Assembly (NCBI RefSeq): GCF_018326005.1
Contig: NZ_AP021903.1
Span: 3,753,501 to 3,817,500 of the forward strand
Direction: 5' to 3'
Source of the DNA: Pseudomonas sp. Seg1
GTDB lineage: Bacteria; Pseudomonadota; Gammaproteobacteria; Pseudomonadales; Pseudomonadaceae
Length of the DNA: 64,000 nucleotides
Every line of letters starts with the position of its first letter. Within the stretch, counting starts at the first letter, position 1. The position numbers and the translations under genes were made by a program. The notes below the pieces were generated by a model. The model did no database searches, was not told the DNA's origin, and was given only the letters and a program-made list of their open reading frames with translations. This document shows positions 45,952 to 56,210 of this stretch, in pieces.

Positions 45952-46316
45952 TGGGCTTCACCGGTCTTGGCGTTTTTTAGCAGAAAGTCCATGTAAGTCC
46001 CGGACTCGGGAAACAGGGTCTTCTCGGTGCGCAACTGCTGCACCATCTGATCGTCCTTGCCCATGCTCAGGTACAGCAGACCGAGATGTGCGTGGTAACC
46101 CGGCGGAACGGCTTTGCCACTGGCGCGGATCTTTTGCAGATCGGTTTCCAGCGCTTCGGCCTGGGCTTCTTTCGGCGTTTCGCTTTTGAAGTATTCGTAG
46201 ACCTGCGGCTGGTAGCCTTCCCACTGGTACAGGGTTTGCGGACTGCTGCAACCGGCCAGCAAGGCGCTGGCGGCCAGCGTCAGGGCCATCAGCGGCCGCG
46301 ACAGAATCGAATTCAT
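45948..46316 (-). CDS. DUF4810 lipoprotein
   Basis: A 122-residue lipoprotein with lipobox LLAGC (Cys near residue 22), followed by SSPQTLYQWEGYQPQVYEYF, the start of the DUF4810 domain. A helical repeat-like part follows (PPGYHAHLGLLYLSMGKDDQMVQQLRTEKTLFPES, 71-105), resembling a tetratricopeptide pair. It is the middle gene of the trio and overlaps the DUF799 gene. Confidence 0.9.
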   Translation of the reverse strand: MNSILSRPLMALTLAASALLAGCSSPQTLYQWEGYQPQVYEYFKSETPKEAQAEALETDLQKIRASGKAVPPGYHAHLGLLYLSMGKDDQMVQQLRTEKTLFPESGTYMDFLLKNAKTGEAQ

Positions 46317-46345
46317 GGGGTGTTGCTCCTTGCAAATGGGGGCTT

Positions 46346-47032
46346 TCAGTTGCCCGGTTTCCAGGCACCGGCGTTCATGCCATCGACCAGACGATTGATC
46401 GCCTCGCGCATGGCCAGATCGAGAACTTTGCCGTTGAGGGTCGAGTCGTAGGCAGCGGTGCCGCCGAAGCCGACGATTTCGCGGTTGGACAAGGCGTACT
46501 CGCCGGCGCCCTGGGTCGAATACACCACTTCGGACGTGCTGATATTGACGATATTCAGGTTGACCTTGGCGTAGGCAACCTGGGTCTTGCCGCGACCGAG
46601 AATGCCGAACAACTGGTGATCGCCCGTCTCTTTGCGGCCGAACTCGGTGACGTCACCGGTGACCACGTAATCGGCGCCTTTGAGACGCTGGGCCTGGCCC
46701 TTGATCGCCGCTTCCTGTTGGATTTCGCCCATGTTGTCGCGATCCAGCACGCTGAAGCGATTGGTCTGCTGCAAGTGGGTGATCAGGATGGTCTTGGCCT
46801 GACCGCCTAGACGATCGACGCCATCGGAGAAGATCCCGCGCATGTAGCTGGAGCGGTTATCGAACTTGCCCACCGCCATTGGCACGCGAACACCGGTCCA
46901 GACTTGCGTGGCGCTTTCAACTTTAGCCACTGGCAACGCGCGGGAGCTTTCGGTGGCGCAGCCGGAGAGCGTGGTGGCCAGCGTGCCAAGCACGGCGATG
47001 GCAACGCCCGAGACCAACATCCGGGAGATCAT
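46346..47032 (-). CDS. CsgG/HfaB-family lipoprotein
   Basis: A 228-residue lipoprotein starting MISRMLVSGVAIAVLG with lipobox LSGC (Cys near 24). The CsgG fold follows: VPMAVGKFDNRSSYMRGIFSDG (near 48-69), TILITHLQQTNRFSVLDRDN (near 80-99), ADYVVTGDVTEFG (near 118) and VNLNIVNISTSEVVYSTQGAGE (near 152). It lacks the length of curli secretion CsgG and no csg genes are present, so it belongs to the CsgG-DUF4810-DUF799 group. It is the first gene of the operon; a frame to 47110 adds 26 residues without support. Confidence 0.9.
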   Translation of the reverse strand: MISRMLVSGVAIAVLGTLATTLSGCATESSRALPVAKVESATQVWTGVRVPMAVGKFDNRSSYMRGIFSDGVDRLGGQAKTILITHLQQTNRFSVLDRDNMGEIQQEAAIKGQAQRLKGADYVVTGDVTEFGRKETGDHQLFGILGRGKTQVAYAKVNLNIVNISTSEVVYSTQGAGEYALSNREIVGFGGTAAYDSTLNGKVLDLAMREAINRLVDGMNAGAWKPGN

Positions 47033-47189
47033 TCTCACTGGGTATTTCCTTCTTGAAAAACGGTATGTCCCGGCGTGATAAAGCGCTGGGCAGCGGAAAA
47101 GGGCCGGCATTATGACAAAGTGCCATCACTGAAGACAGATTTTTTTGACGTCAGTTAATTGGCTTGACTTGGTCCTACACAAATCCACT

Positions 47190-47327
47190 GTGGGAGCGAG
47201 CCTGCTCGCGAAAGCGGTGTATTGATCGTTCCCACGCTCTGCGTGGGAATGCAGCCACGGACGCTCCGCGTCCGCTGTGACGCGGAACGTCACGGGAGGC
47301 GTTACCACGCAGAGCGTGGGAACGATC
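47190..47327. repeat. intergenic repeats in a 332-nt gap
   Basis: A single REP unit (TGGGAGCGAGCCTGCTCGCG) lies at 47190-47218. A larger inverted repeat GATCGTTCCCACGCTCTGCG with its inverse lies at 47224-47327 and encloses a second small inverted repeat (GACGCTCCGCGTC type). This fills the gap 47033-47364; no gene is seen. The same family occurs at 53147-53252. Confidence 0.8.
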
Positions 47328-47364
47328 AGACAGGGGGTTTTGTGTTTGGCCTGAGGTGGAAGAA

Positions 47365-50300
47365 TCAGTGGAAGTCGCGGCTCTGCACGCGGATGCCGTT
47401 GAGCAGCGGGCTCAGGTCGCTCAGACGCCCGGCGATCAGGTGGCGCACTTCGCCTTGACGTTCCCAGCGGCCATCGACCCTGAGCAGTTGCGAGCCGACC
47501 AGCACCTGGCGCTGACGCTCGGCCAGATCGCGCCAGACCACCACATTGACGTTGCCGAACTCGTCTTCCAGGGTGACAAAGGTCACGCCGCTGGCGGTGC
47601 CCGGTCGTTGCCGGCCCGTGACCAGACCGGCAATGCTCACCGGCCGCCCGTGTTCAACATCGAGCAACTCTTGCGAACTGCGGCAGCGCAGCGCCTTCAA
47701 TTCGCCCCGCAACAGCGCCAGCGGATGCGGCCCCAGCGTGGTGCCCACCGTCGTGTAATCGGCGTGCAGATCCTCGCCGACGCTGGGTTTTGGCAGCACC
47801 ACATCAGGCTCTTCCTGGCTCGGCAATCCGGCAAACAACCCAAGTTGTTTCTGCACCCCGGCGACTTCCCAGCGCGCCCGGTGACGATGCCCGGCCAGGC
47901 CGCGTAATGCTCCGGAATCCGCCAGCAACGCCTGCGCCCGACTGTCGAGCGCAGCCCGCTCGCCCAGATCGGCAACGTCGGCAAACGCCCCACGCGCACG
48001 CGCCGCTTCAATGCGCTGGGCATCGTCTTCGCGAAAACCCTTGATCATGCGCAGGCCCATGCGAATCGCCGGTTGCGCGCCGCTGATCGGTTCCAGGCTG
48101 CAATCCCAGTCACTGGCGCGCACGTCCACTGGACGAATCTGCAACTGATGCCGCCGGGCGTCCTGGAGAATCTGATCGGGGCTGTAGAAACCCATCGGCC
48201 AACTGTTGATCAGCGCACAGGCGAAGGCCGCCGGTTCGTGGCACTTGAGCCAGCAACTGGCGTAGGTCAACAAGGCGAAACTGGCGGCGTGGGATTCGGG
48301 GAAACCGTAGCTGCCGAAACCCTTGATCTGCTCGAAGATCTGCGCGGCGAATTCTTCCGTGTAGCCGTTTTTCTTCATGCCGGCGGCCAGACGTGCCTTG
48401 TGCGGCTCCAGACCGCCGTGACGTTTCCACGCGGCCATGGAGCGGCGCAACTGATCGGCCTCACCGGGGCTGTAGTCGGCGGCGACAATGGCGATCTGCA
48501 TCACCTGTTCCTGAAACAGCGGTACGCCGAGGGTTCTTTCCAGCACCACCTTGAGTTCTGGCGACGGATAGGTTTCCTCTTCTTCCTTGTTCCGCCGGCG
48601 CAGATACGGATGCACCATCCCGCCCTGAATCGGCCCCGGCCGGACGATGGCCACTTCGATCACCAGATCATAGAACTTCGCCGGTTTCAGGCGCGGCAGC
48701 ATCGACATCTGCGCTCGCGATTCGATCTGGAACACGCCGATGGTGTCGGCGCGGCTGATCATCTCGTAGGTCGGTTTGTCTTCGGCCGGGATGTTCGCCA
48801 GGCTCAGATCCATATTGCGATGGCGGCGCAGCAAGTCGAAACAGCGGCGGATCGCGCTGAGCATGCCCAGCGCGAGGATATCGACCTTGAGCAGCCCCAC
48901 CGCGTCGAGGTCATCCTTGTCCCACTGAATGATCGTGCGGTCGGCCATTGCCGCGTTCTCCACCGGCACCAGTGTGTCCAGCGGCTGCTCGGAAATCACG
49001 AAACCGCCGGGGTGTTGCGACAGGTGCCGGGGGAAGCCGATCAGTTGCCCGGTCAGGCTCAAAACCCGGCGCAGCACCGGGCTGTCGGGGTCAAACCCGC
49101 CTTCGAGCAAGCGCGCCACTGGCGGCGTTTCATCGCTCCAGTGGCCGCAGCAATCGGCCAATGCGTTGATCTGATCCGGCGGCAACCCCAGCGCCTTGGC
49201 CACATCGCGCACGGCCCCGGCGGCGTGATAGGTGCTGACCACCGCCGTCAGCGCCGCGCGATGACGGCCATAACGACGGAACACGTATTGCAGGACTTCT
49301 TCGCGGCGTTCGTGTTCGAAGTCGACATCGATGTCCGGTGGCTCGTTGCGCTCTTTCGACATGAATCGCTCGAACAGCAACGTCGTGCGATCCGGATCGA
49401 TCTCGGTAATACCCAAGGCAAAACACACCGCCGAGTTGGCCGCCGAACCCCGCCCCTGACAGAGGATGTGCTGCTTGCGAGCGAAGCTCACCACGTCGTG
49501 TACGGTGAGAAAGTAGCTTTCGTAGCCGAGTTCGGCGATCAGTTCCAGCTCAGCGTCGATCTGCTTGAGCACTTTGGCCTGCGGTCCTTGCGGCCAGCGC
49601 CAGGCGATGCCTTCTTCGGTCAAATGCCGCAACCAGGAACTGCCGGTATGCCCCTCCGGCACCAACTCCTTGGGGTATTGATAACGCAACTGGCCGAGAT
49701 CGAAGGTGCAGCGTCGGGCCAGCTTCACTGATGCCTCCAGCAATGCCGACGGATACAGCTCGCGCACTATCTCAACGCTACGCAAATGCCGCTCGCCATT
49801 GGGATGTAAACGCAATCCGGCCTCGGCCACCGGCATGTGATGGCGGATCGCGGTCATGGTGTCCTGCAAGGCACGCCGGCCCCGGGCGTGCATATGCACA
49901 TCGCCACTGGCCACGGCGGGAATCTGCAACTCGGCGGCCAGACTCAGCAGCATCGCCAACCGTCGCTGATCGTCCTGCCCGCGATGCAGTTGTACCGCCA
50001 GCCACAGCCGTTCACCGAAGGTCTGTTTCAGCCAACGGCCCTCCTCCACATCCTCCACAGTGTCCGGCACCCACAACACCAACAACCCGGGCAGCGCTTC
50101 GCTGAAGTCCTCGCGCAGCACTTGATACTGGCCTTTCTGCGTACGACGCCGGGCACGGGTGATCAAACCGCACAGCGCCTGATAACCCTCAAGGTTCTCC
50201 ACCAGCAGCACCAGTTTCGGGCCGTTGTCGATACGGATCTCGCTGCCGATGATCAGCGGCAGCTCAACGGATTTCGCCGCTTGCCAGGCGCGAACGATCC

Positions 50301-50442
50301 CGGCCAGGGTGCATTCGTCGGTGATCGCCAGCGCCTGATAGCCGTGCTTTTTCGCCCGCTGAAACAGTTCCAGCGCACTGGACGCACCGCGCTGAAAACT
50401 GAAGTTCGACAGGCAGTGCAGTTCGGCGTAGCCAGCGTTCAT
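47365..50442 (-). CDS. dnaE2: error-prone DNA polymerase III alpha (DnaE2/ImuC)
   Basis: A 1025-residue polymerase starting [19 protein letters not shown]. The PHP domain covers about residues 5-240. The palm carries [19 protein letters not shown] near 375 with the catalytic Asp pair, and [18 protein letters not shown] near 335. The C-terminal OB fold lies near 900-1010 ([29 protein letters not shown]). It lacks the longer tail of replicative DnaE. It performs mutagenic translesion synthesis with ImuA and ImuB in the SOS response. Its ATG overlaps the imuB stop (ATGA). Confidence 0.95.
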   Translation of the reverse strand: MNAGYAELHCLSNFSFQRGASSALELFQRAKKHGYQALAITDECTLAGIVRAWQAAKSVELPLIIGSEIRIDNGPKLVLLVENLEGYQALCGLITRARRRTQKGQYQVLREDFSEALPGLLVLWVPDTVEDVEEGRWLKQTFGERLWLAVQLHRGQDDQRRLAMLLSLAAELQIPAVASGDVHMHARGRRALQDTMTAIRHHMPVAEAGLRLHPNGERHLRSVEIVRELYPSALLEASVKLARRCTFDLGQLRYQYPKELVPEGHTGSSWLRHLTEEGIAWRWPQGPQAKVLKQIDAELELIAELGYESYFLTVHDVVSFARKQHILCQGRGSAANSAVCFALGITEIDPDRTTLLFERFMSKERNEPPDIDVDFEHERREEVLQYVFRRYGRHRAALTAVVSTYHAAGAVRDVAKALGLPPDQINALADCCGHWSDETPPVARLLEGGFDPDSPVLRRVLSLTGQLIGFPRHLSQHPGGFVISEQPLDTLVPVENAAMADRTIIQWDKDDLDAVGLLKVDILALGMLSAIRRCFDLLRRHRNMDLSLANIPAEDKPTYEMISRADTIGVFQIESRAQMSMLPRLKPAKFYDLVIEVAIVRPGPIQGGMVHPYLRRRNKEEEETYPSPELKVVLERTLGVPLFQEQVMQIAIVAADYSPGEADQLRRSMAAWKRHGGLEPHKARLAAGMKKNGYTEEFAAQIFEQIKGFGSYGFPESHAASFALLTYASCWLKCHEPAAFACALINSWPMGFYSPDQILQDARRHQLQIRPVDVRASDWDCSLEPISGAQPAIRMGLRMIKGFREDDAQRIEAARARGAFADVADLGERAALDSRAQALLADSGALRGLAGHRHRARWEVAGVQKQLGLFAGLPSQEEPDVVLPKPSVGEDLHADYTTVGTTLGPHPLALLRGELKALRCRSSQELLDVEHGRPVSIAGLVTGRQRPGTASGVTFVTLEDEFGNVNVVVWRDLAERQRQVLVGSQLLRVDGRWERQGEVRHLIAGRLSDLSPLLNGIRVQSRDFH

Positions 50443-51854
50443 GCAAACCAGCCCTGCAGCCACAACGGACCGTCCTCGCCCACCGCCCGATAGGCCCAGC
50501 CTTGCTGACCGGCGCGGTTCTGGATCAGGTAGTAATCGCGACGCACATCGTCACCATCCCACCAGCCGGATTCGATGCGCTCGGGGCCCATGAGGATCCG
50601 CGCCGAACCTTGCGGCACGCTCTGCGGCTCGCCGAGCAACCAGCCCGGGCGGTGGACACTGGGCAAGCCTGAGCACGGTTGTTTATCGACGCCGTTTTGC
50701 CAGGCGCACTCTGGCCGGTGATCCGCCTGAAAGCGCAGCCCTTGTACCGCGTCATCCCCCAGCCGAGCGCGCAGGCGTTCGCGCAATTGCTCCCAGGGCA
50801 AGGTCTGCTGCGGACGGTCGTCGAACAGCTCCTGAAACTGCGGCACAAAACTCGGCAGATCTTCGGCGCGCAAACGGAAGCCACGCACCGGTGCCTCGAC
50901 CTGCACCTGCTCCAGCCGACCACGGGCCAGTTCGAAGAGCATCGCCGGATCGCGTTCGGCGCTGAGCAGACCGACCTTGATCACGGTGTCCGGCAGCCCG
51001 GCGTGTTCCAGATGCAGACCAAAGCGCTGCACGCCGCTGTCACGCCCGCACAGGAACGCCGACAGATCACCGGTCAGACGCCGTAACGGGAATAACAAGG
51101 CCTGATGGGATTGCACGTCGAAATTCAGTTCGATGCGCACATCGAAACGATCCGGCGGCAAGTAAAACTCCAGCGCCAATGGCCGCGCACCGAACAAGGT
51201 GTCGAGGTGTTTGAGCATCGGCGCCTCGAAACGCCGGGCCAGCGCCTGGCGGGGCAGGCTCTGCACCTGACTCAGATTGCGCAGGCCCATGCGCGACAAC
51301 GCCGTGGCCACGCCCGGCTCCAGACCGACGCGGTCGATCGGCAACTGGCCGAGGTGATGCTGCAAGGCCTCGCCGTCCGGCACCACCAGCCCGTCATAAG
51401 CGTTGGCCAGAATGCGCGCGGCCGCGGGGTTGGGCGCCGCGACAATGCGATGACGGAAACCCAGATCGGTCAGTTCCTTGCGCAGTCGTGCTTCGAACTG
51501 CGCCCAGGAACCGAACAGACCCAGGCTGGATTCGATCTCGAACACCACGGTGCGTGGGTAATGCACGCTGACTTGCGCACTGAAACCGTAGGCCCACGCG
51601 GCGAGAAACCGCTGCCAGTGTTCAACCTCGGCCACCTCGTAATCGGCGGTGGCGAAACCTTTGCTCATGGCCTGCGCGGCCGTCATCGACTGGCCGGGGC
51701 GCAAGCCGAGCTGGCGTGCCGCCGGGTTGACCGCTTGCAACACCCGACGCTGGGCCGGACCGCTCAGCAGCACCAACGGCTCAGCAGGATCGGGCCGCTG
51801 ACGCAGCACGGCGTCGAGGGCCAATTGCGGAAAAACAATACACACCCAGCGCAT
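50439..51854 (-). CDS. imuB: ImuB, Y-family-like mutagenesis protein
   Basis: A 471-residue protein starting [19 protein letters not shown], chosen over a frame to 51956 that overlaps imuA. It has a Y-family polymerase fold ([22 protein letters not shown] near 104; [22 protein letters not shown] near 185) but the usual catalytic acidic motif at the start (as in VDMDAFFA) is absent, as in other ImuB proteins. It acts as an adaptor between DnaE2, ImuA and the beta clamp. It lies 7 nt after the imuA stop. Confidence 0.95.
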   Translation of the reverse strand: MRWVCIVFPQLALDAVLRQRPDPAEPLVLLSGPAQRRVLQAVNPAARQLGLRPGQSMTAAQAMSKGFATADYEVAEVEHWQRFLAAWAYGFSAQVSVHYPRTVVFEIESSLGLFGSWAQFEARLRKELTDLGFRHRIVAAPNPAAARILANAYDGLVVPDGEALQHHLGQLPIDRVGLEPGVATALSRMGLRNLSQVQSLPRQALARRFEAPMLKHLDTLFGARPLALEFYLPPDRFDVRIELNFDVQSHQALLFPLRRLTGDLSAFLCGRDSGVQRFGLHLEHAGLPDTVIKVGLLSAERDPAMLFELARGRLEQVQVEAPVRGFRLRAEDLPSFVPQFQELFDDRPQQTLPWEQLRERLRARLGDDAVQGLRFQADHRPECAWQNGVDKQPCSGLPSVHRPGWLLGEPQSVPQGSARILMGPERIESGWWDGDDVRRDYYLIQNRAGQQGWAYRAVGEDGPLWLQGWFA

Positions 51855-51861
51855 GACGACC

Positions 51862-52479
51862 TCAATGCCCCACGGCAAAGGCAATCGGCGCTGTACGCGC
51901 CAGTCCGCCACGGCACTTGAGCACGCGCAGTTGCGCAGGTTTGGCATCGATGGCAATGCGCAGCGCTGCCGGCGACGGGTTGACCGCTTCGCTCAACGGT
52001 CGCCAGGCGAATGCCAGGGTCTGGCCGGTTTCCGCCGCCACCTGCAAGCGCCGCAATGCGCGGTCGTCAGCCTTGTGCGGCCAGCACAGCACCGCGCCGC
52101 AACTGCCCGAGCGCAGGCATTGTTCCGCGGCCCACAAGGCATCGCGTTCACTGGCCTGGATCACCGACAACTGGCGCAGATCGACCCCGGCGTTTTCCCA
52201 TGCCTGCGGATACGGCACAAACGGTGGCGCCACCAGCACGATGCGCTCGCCTGCCGCCGAGAGTCGCGCCAGCGTCGGCCAGACCAGTTGCAGTTCGCCG
52301 ACACCGGGGCCGGCCAGCAGAATTTCGCTCAGTGCCGCCTCCGGCCAGCCACCGCCGGGCAATGCCGCGTCCAGCGCGGCATGGCCGGTGGGTTGTGGAC
52401 TGGCCGCCGGAGGCGCAGGCCGGCCCTTCCAGACCTGGCCGCCATTGAACAGCGTATCCAACGCAACGACGGCGCCCAT
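51862..52479 (-). CDS. imuA: ImuA, RecA-like SOS mutagenesis protein
   Basis: A 205-residue protein with a RecA-superfamily fold: TGHAALDAALPGGGWPEAALSEIL (31-54), ERIVLVAPPFVPYPQAW (near 78-94), GAVLCWPHKADDRALRRLQVAAE (near 128-150). A full Walker A is not visible, as in the ImuA/SulA-like group. It is part of the lexA2-imuA-imuB-dnaE2 cassette and shares one base (TGATG) with the lexA2 stop. Confidence 0.92.
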   Translation of the reverse strand: MGAVVALDTLFNGGQVWKGRPAPPAASPQPTGHAALDAALPGGGWPEAALSEILLAGPGVGELQLVWPTLARLSAAGERIVLVAPPFVPYPQAWENAGVDLRQLSVIQASERDALWAAEQCLRSGSCGAVLCWPHKADDRALRRLQVAAETGQTLAFAWRPLSEAVNPSPAALRIAIDAKPAQLRVLKCRGGLARTAPIAFAVGH

Positions 52480-53096
52480 CAGCCTTGCCTCACCAGACCG
52501 CAGAACACCCCTTCGATGGCCAGATCCTGATCATCGCCCACGACAATCGGCTGATACGCCGGGTTGCGCGGCAACAGCCGCACCGTGTCGCCGACACGTT
52601 CAAAACGTTTGATGGTGACTTCTCCGTCGAGCCGCGCCACGACGATCTGGCCATTCAACGCCTCGGGATTACGCCGCACGCCGACCAGATCGCCGTCGAG
52701 AATGCCGTCCTCGATCATCGAGTCGCCCTGCACCCGCAGCATGTAATCGGGTGTGCGGGAGAACAGCGCCGGGTCGAGCATCAAGCGGCTATGGATATCG
52801 GCATCGGCGCCAATCGGTGCACCGGCGGCCACCCGACCGAGCACCGGGATGTCGAGCAATTCCGGACGTGGCGGTTGCCCGAGCAAACGAATGCCCCGGG
52901 CCTGATGCGGATTGACCTCGATAAACCCGGCTTCGGTGAGCGCCAGCACATGCTTGCGCGCCACGCTACGGGAGGCAAAACCAAAAGCCTCGCTGATTTC
53001 AGCGAGGCTTGGGGGCTGACCGTGTTCGGCGATGCGTTCGCGGATAAAGGTCAGGATGGCGGTACGGCGGGGAGTCAGATTCGTCATGGAGTACAT
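52479..53096 (-). CDS. lexA2: SOS repressor LexA2
   Basis: A 205-residue LexA. The winged helix covers residues 6-70 (LTPRRTAILTFIRERIAEHG, SLAEISEAFGFASRSVARKHV). The autocleavage site is A91-G92 (GRVAAGAP), with catalytic S126 (QGDSMIED) and K163 (TIKRF). The start at 53096 has AGGAG exactly 5 nt upstream; the internal ATG at 53087 would lie 14 nt from it. It represses its own operon with imuA, imuB and dnaE2 until RecA filaments trigger cleavage. A GTAC-N4-GTAC box covers the start. Confidence 0.93.
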   Translation of the reverse strand: MYSMTNLTPRRTAILTFIRERIAEHGQPPSLAEISEAFGFASRSVARKHVLALTEAGFIEVNPHQARGIRLLGQPPRPELLDIPVLGRVAAGAPIGADADIHSRLMLDPALFSRTPDYMLRVQGDSMIEDGILDGDLVGVRRNPEALNGQIVVARLDGEVTIKRFERVGDTVRLLPRNPAYQPIVVGDDQDLAIEGVFCGLVRQG

Positions 53097-53102
53097 TTGT
53101 AC
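53091..53102. promoter_or_regulatory. LexA2-type operator over the start codon
   Basis: GTACATTTGTAC is a GTAC-N4-GTAC palindrome of the type reported for Pseudomonas LexA2. It lies between the AGGAG ribosome binding site and the start codon of lexA2 and includes the ATG at 53096. Confidence 0.65.
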
Positions 53103-53146
53103 TCCTGTAGGATTTTCCTGACAAGCGCCACAGGTCGGCCTACACC

Positions 53147-53252
53147 TTGATCGTTCCCACGCTCCGCGTGGGAATGCAGCCCGTGACGCTCCGCGTCACT
53201 GGACGCAGAGCGTCCCCAGAGGCATTCCCACGCAGAGCGTGGAAACGATCAA
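53147..53252. repeat. large inverted repeat upstream of lexA2
   Basis: TTGATCGTTCCCACGCTCCG and its near-perfect inverse at the right end enclose a smaller GTGACGCTCCGCGTCAC palindrome. It is the same family as the repeat at 47224-47327, so this repeat flanks the imu cassette on both sides. Confidence 0.8.
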
Positions 53253-53262
53253 GGACTGGGTG

Positions 53263-54180
53263 TCAGTTGAGGCCGCGTTCAGCGAGGAATGCGCCGATGT
53301 AATCGATGAACGCCACGACTTTCGCCGTGGCCCGCCGATGGCTCGGGTACACCGCCAGAATGTGCGGGCCGAAGGTATCCGGGTCGATGTCGTAGTCGGC
53401 CATGACCCGCACCAGACGCCCGTCGGCAATGTACGGCGCGGCGCTCCACAGCGGCGTGTGCAGCAAACCGCGCCCGGCCAGGGCGCTGGCCAGCAACAGG
53501 TCGTAATTGTCACTGCGTAATAACGGTGTTGCAGGTTGTGCCAGGCTCAAGCGCTGGCCATCGCGCTCGGCCCACCAGAATTCACGGCTGAGCAACGGAT
53601 GCCGGTACAGCAGCCATTCATGCTGATCGAGGGTTTGCGGGTTCACCGGCAAACCCTTGCGCGCCAGATATTCCGGGCTGCCGCAAAGGGCCAGGCGATT
53701 GCTGCCGACCACCCGCGCAATCAGCCCCGGCAGGTCATCATGGCCTTCGCGCAAGGCCAGGTCATAACCGCTTTCGAGCAGATTGACGAACGCGTCGCAC
53801 AGGTCCACTTGCAGGCTGATCTGCGGATATTGCTGCAAGAAACCGTCGCACACCTGATCGAGAAACGCCCGTCCATACGCCAGCGGCGCAGTGATTTTCA
53901 AGCTGCCGCGCAAACCATGTTGCAGCTGTTCGATTTCCTCGCTGGCCTCCTCCAGCCGCTGCAACACCAACCGTGCGGTTTCCAGATACACCCGGCCGAT
54001 CTCGGTCAGCAAAATCCGCCGCGTGCTGCGTTCGAACAGCCGCGCGCCGAGTTCCGTTTCGAGGTGATTGACCGCTTTGGTCAGGGCTGACGGGGTCTTG
54101 CCGAGTTGCTCGGCAGCGCGACTGAAACTGCCGAGCTGGGCCGTGACCACAAACATTTTCAATGCACCCAACTTGTCCAT
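53263..54180 (-). CDS. LysR family transcriptional regulator
   Basis: A 305-residue LysR regulator starting MDKLGALKMFVVTAQLGSFS. The helix-turn-helix covers residues 17-45 (SFSRAAEQLGKTPSALTKAVNHLE), and the effector domain about 90-300 (GSLKITAPLAYGRAFLDQVCDGF, ALREGHDDLPGLIARVV). It is divergent from the amidohydrolase gene across 103 nt and is a likely regulator of it. A frame to 54399 overlaps the divergent gene and is rejected. Confidence 0.92.
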   Translation of the reverse strand: MDKLGALKMFVVTAQLGSFSRAAEQLGKTPSALTKAVNHLETELGARLFERSTRRILLTEIGRVYLETARLVLQRLEEASEEIEQLQHGLRGSLKITAPLAYGRAFLDQVCDGFLQQYPQISLQVDLCDAFVNLLESGYDLALREGHDDLPGLIARVVGSNRLALCGSPEYLARKGLPVNPQTLDQHEWLLYRHPLLSREFWWAERDGQRLSLAQPATPLLRSDNYDLLLASALAGRGLLHTPLWSAAPYIADGRLVRVMADYDIDPDTFGPHILAVYPSHRRATAKVVAFIDYIGAFLAERGLN

Positions 54181-54283
54181 GCTTTTTCCATTCAGGCAAA
54201 AACGTTTTTCGTGAGGGAGGCGTTCTGTTGGCCGTTGCCAGCCACTAATCTGGCCATCAGACGCAATAACAAGGAAATCTTCA

Positions 54284-56026
54284 ATGAAAAGATTCATCCC
54301 GAGCCTGTTGGCTGCCGCCGTAAGTTTTGCCTCGATGGAAGCCATGGCCGCTACCGATCTGGTGCTGCTCAACGGCAAGATTTTCACTGCTGACCGCACT
54401 CAACCCAAGGTTCAGGCACTGGCCGTAGAGAATGGCAAGGTGCTGAAAGTCGGCAGCGATGCGCAGATCAAAGCGCTGATCGAACCCGGTACCCAAGTGA
54501 TCGACCTCAAAGGCAAAGCACTGATGCCCGGCCTGATCGACAGCCATTCCCACGCGATTTTCGGTGGACTGGAAATGGTCTCGGCGAACATGGAAGACGA
54601 AGTCGTCGCCCTCGATGAGCTGGAAAACAACCTGCGCACCTGGCGTGACGACGGTACGGCCAGACACGGCGATGTCTTGAGCATCGCGGGCATGAGTTCG
54701 AAGTACTGGGCACAAGCCGAAGCCTTGGGCAAAACCTTCAACAGTGGCGAATGGGCCAACGTGCCGGTGGTGTTCATTGGCAGTGACCACCACACCGCGT
54801 GGGCCAACAACGTCATGCTCAAGCGCGCCGGCATCGACGCCGCAATGCTGAAAACCCTGCCCGACGCGGAAAAAGACACCATCGGCAAACTGGTCAGCGG
54901 CGAACCCAACGGCTTTGTGGTCGATGCCGGTTGGGATCGGGTCGCCTCGAAAATGCCGGTGCCGAGTGCCGCCGACATGCTCAAAGCCGCACAGTCCGCC
55001 GTACGTTTCAATAACAGCCTCGGCATCACGGCGTGGATGGACCCCGCCGCCAACGCCGCACCGGGCGAAGCGGTTTTCGCCCTCAAGCCCACCGAGAAAA
55101 CCGTCGGCGTGCTGCCGGCCTATAAGGCCTTGTCGGAAAGCGGCGACATGAGCGTCCACGTCGCCGCATTGTTAGTGGCCAATCCAAAAAGCGTGCCGGC
55201 CGACCTCGATACGCTGGAAAAGGTGCGCCAGCAATTCCAGGGCATCCCCAACCTGACCCTGCCCGGCATCAAGATCTTCGCCGACGGCGTGATCGAATAC
55301 CCGGCGCAAAGCGCAGCGATGATCGATCCCTACAGCAACTCGCACAAACAGGGCGAACTACTGATCGACCCGCAGCATTTCGGCGAACTGGTCAGCGCCA
55401 TCGACCAGCGCGGCTGGCTGGTGCACATTCATGCCATCGGCGACCGCGCGGTGCGCGAATCGCTGAACGGCATCGCCCAGGCGCGCAAGGATCGCCAGAG
55501 TGGCGTGACGCACTCGATCACCCACCTGCAAATGGTCAATCCAAAAGAGTTCGCCCGCTTCAAGCCGCTGAACGTGATCGCCTCGATGCAATTGCTCTGG
55601 GCCAGCGCCGACGATTACACCACCGACATGATCAAGCCCTACGTCAGCGCCCTCGCCTTTCGCTATCAATACCCGGCGCATTCGCTGCTGAAACAGGGCG
55701 CGACGATTGCCGGCGCCAGTGACTGGCCGGTGTCGTCGCCGAACCCGTTCAACGCCATGGCCCAGGCGATCACCCGCGTCGGCCCGCTGGGCGTGCTCAA
55801 CGCCGACGAGCGTCTGGACCGCGAAACCATGTTCTACGCCTACACCGCCAACGCGGCACGCACCATCGGCCTGGACCAGCAGATCGGTTCGCTGACACCG
55901 GGCAAACAGGCCGACTTCATCGTGCTCGACCGCGATGTGTTCAGCGTCGACGCCAAAGCCCTGCATGACACCCAGGTTTTGCAAACCTGGTTCGGCGGCC
56001 GTCAGGTCTACACCGCCGCCCAATAA
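54284..56026 (+). CDS. exported amidohydrolase (YtcJ-like)
   Basis: A 580-residue metal-dependent hydrolase with a signal peptide (MKRFIPSLLAAAVSFASMEAMA). The metal ligands H88 and H90 lie in LIDSHSHA; another His region is GWLVHIHAIGDRAVRE near 380-395; the late Asp is in AGASDWPVSSPNPF near 480. The domain order matches the Amidohydro_3/YtcJ family, which removes amide or imide bonds. Export makes it periplasmic. The substrate is unknown; the divergent LysR gene may respond to it. Confidence 0.9.
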   Translation: MKRFIPSLLAAAVSFASMEAMAATDLVLLNGKIFTADRTQPKVQALAVENGKVLKVGSDAQIKALIEPGTQVIDLKGKALMPGLIDSHSHAIFGGLEMVSANMEDEVVALDELENNLRTWRDDGTARHGDVLSIAGMSSKYWAQAEALGKTFNSGEWANVPVVFIGSDHHTAWANNVMLKRAGIDAAMLKTLPDAEKDTIGKLVSGEPNGFVVDAGWDRVASKMPVPSAADMLKAAQSAVRFNNSLGITAWMDPAANAAPGEAVFALKPTEKTVGVLPAYKALSESGDMSVHVAALLVANPKSVPADLDTLEKVRQQFQGIPNLTLPGIKIFADGVIEYPAQSAAMIDPYSNSHKQGELLIDPQHFGELVSAIDQRGWLVHIHAIGDRAVRESLNGIAQARKDRQSGVTHSITHLQMVNPKEFARFKPLNVIASMQLLWASADDYTTDMIKPYVSALAFRYQYPAHSLLKQGATIAGASDWPVSSPNPFNAMAQAITRVGPLGVLNADERLDRETMFYAYTANAARTIGLDQQIGSLTPGKQADFIVLDRDVFSVDAKALHDTQVLQTWFGGRQVYTAAQ

Positions 56027-56040
56027 CACCAAAAATCCCC

Positions 56041-56133
56041 CTGTAGGAGTGAGCCTGCTCGCGATAGCGGTGTGTCAGTCACCATCCGCGCTGAATGAAC
56101 CACCGCTTTCGCGAGCAGGCTCGCTCCCACAAG
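56041..56133. repeat. REP pair (BIME), second REP type
   Basis: GTAGGAGTGAGCCTGCTCGC at 56043-56072 and its inverse at 56101-56130, between the amidohydrolase and porin genes. Confidence 0.88.
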
Positions 56134-56210
56134 GTCTGTGAGGGTGGCTGAGATTGCATCCCCCACAGTTTTCGTACTGCCCAATAAAAATCACAACATC
56201 GGGACTTCAC

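Noticed and set aside
45292..47032. CsgG protein considered as curli secretion channel
   Set aside because: No csgA, csgB, csgE or csgF genes are near, and DUF4810 and DUF799 neighbours define a different gene set.
48073..49731. 552-codon frame opposite dnaE2
   Set aside because: Antisense shadow of the polymerase gene; composition is His/Arg/Gln-rich as in other shadows.
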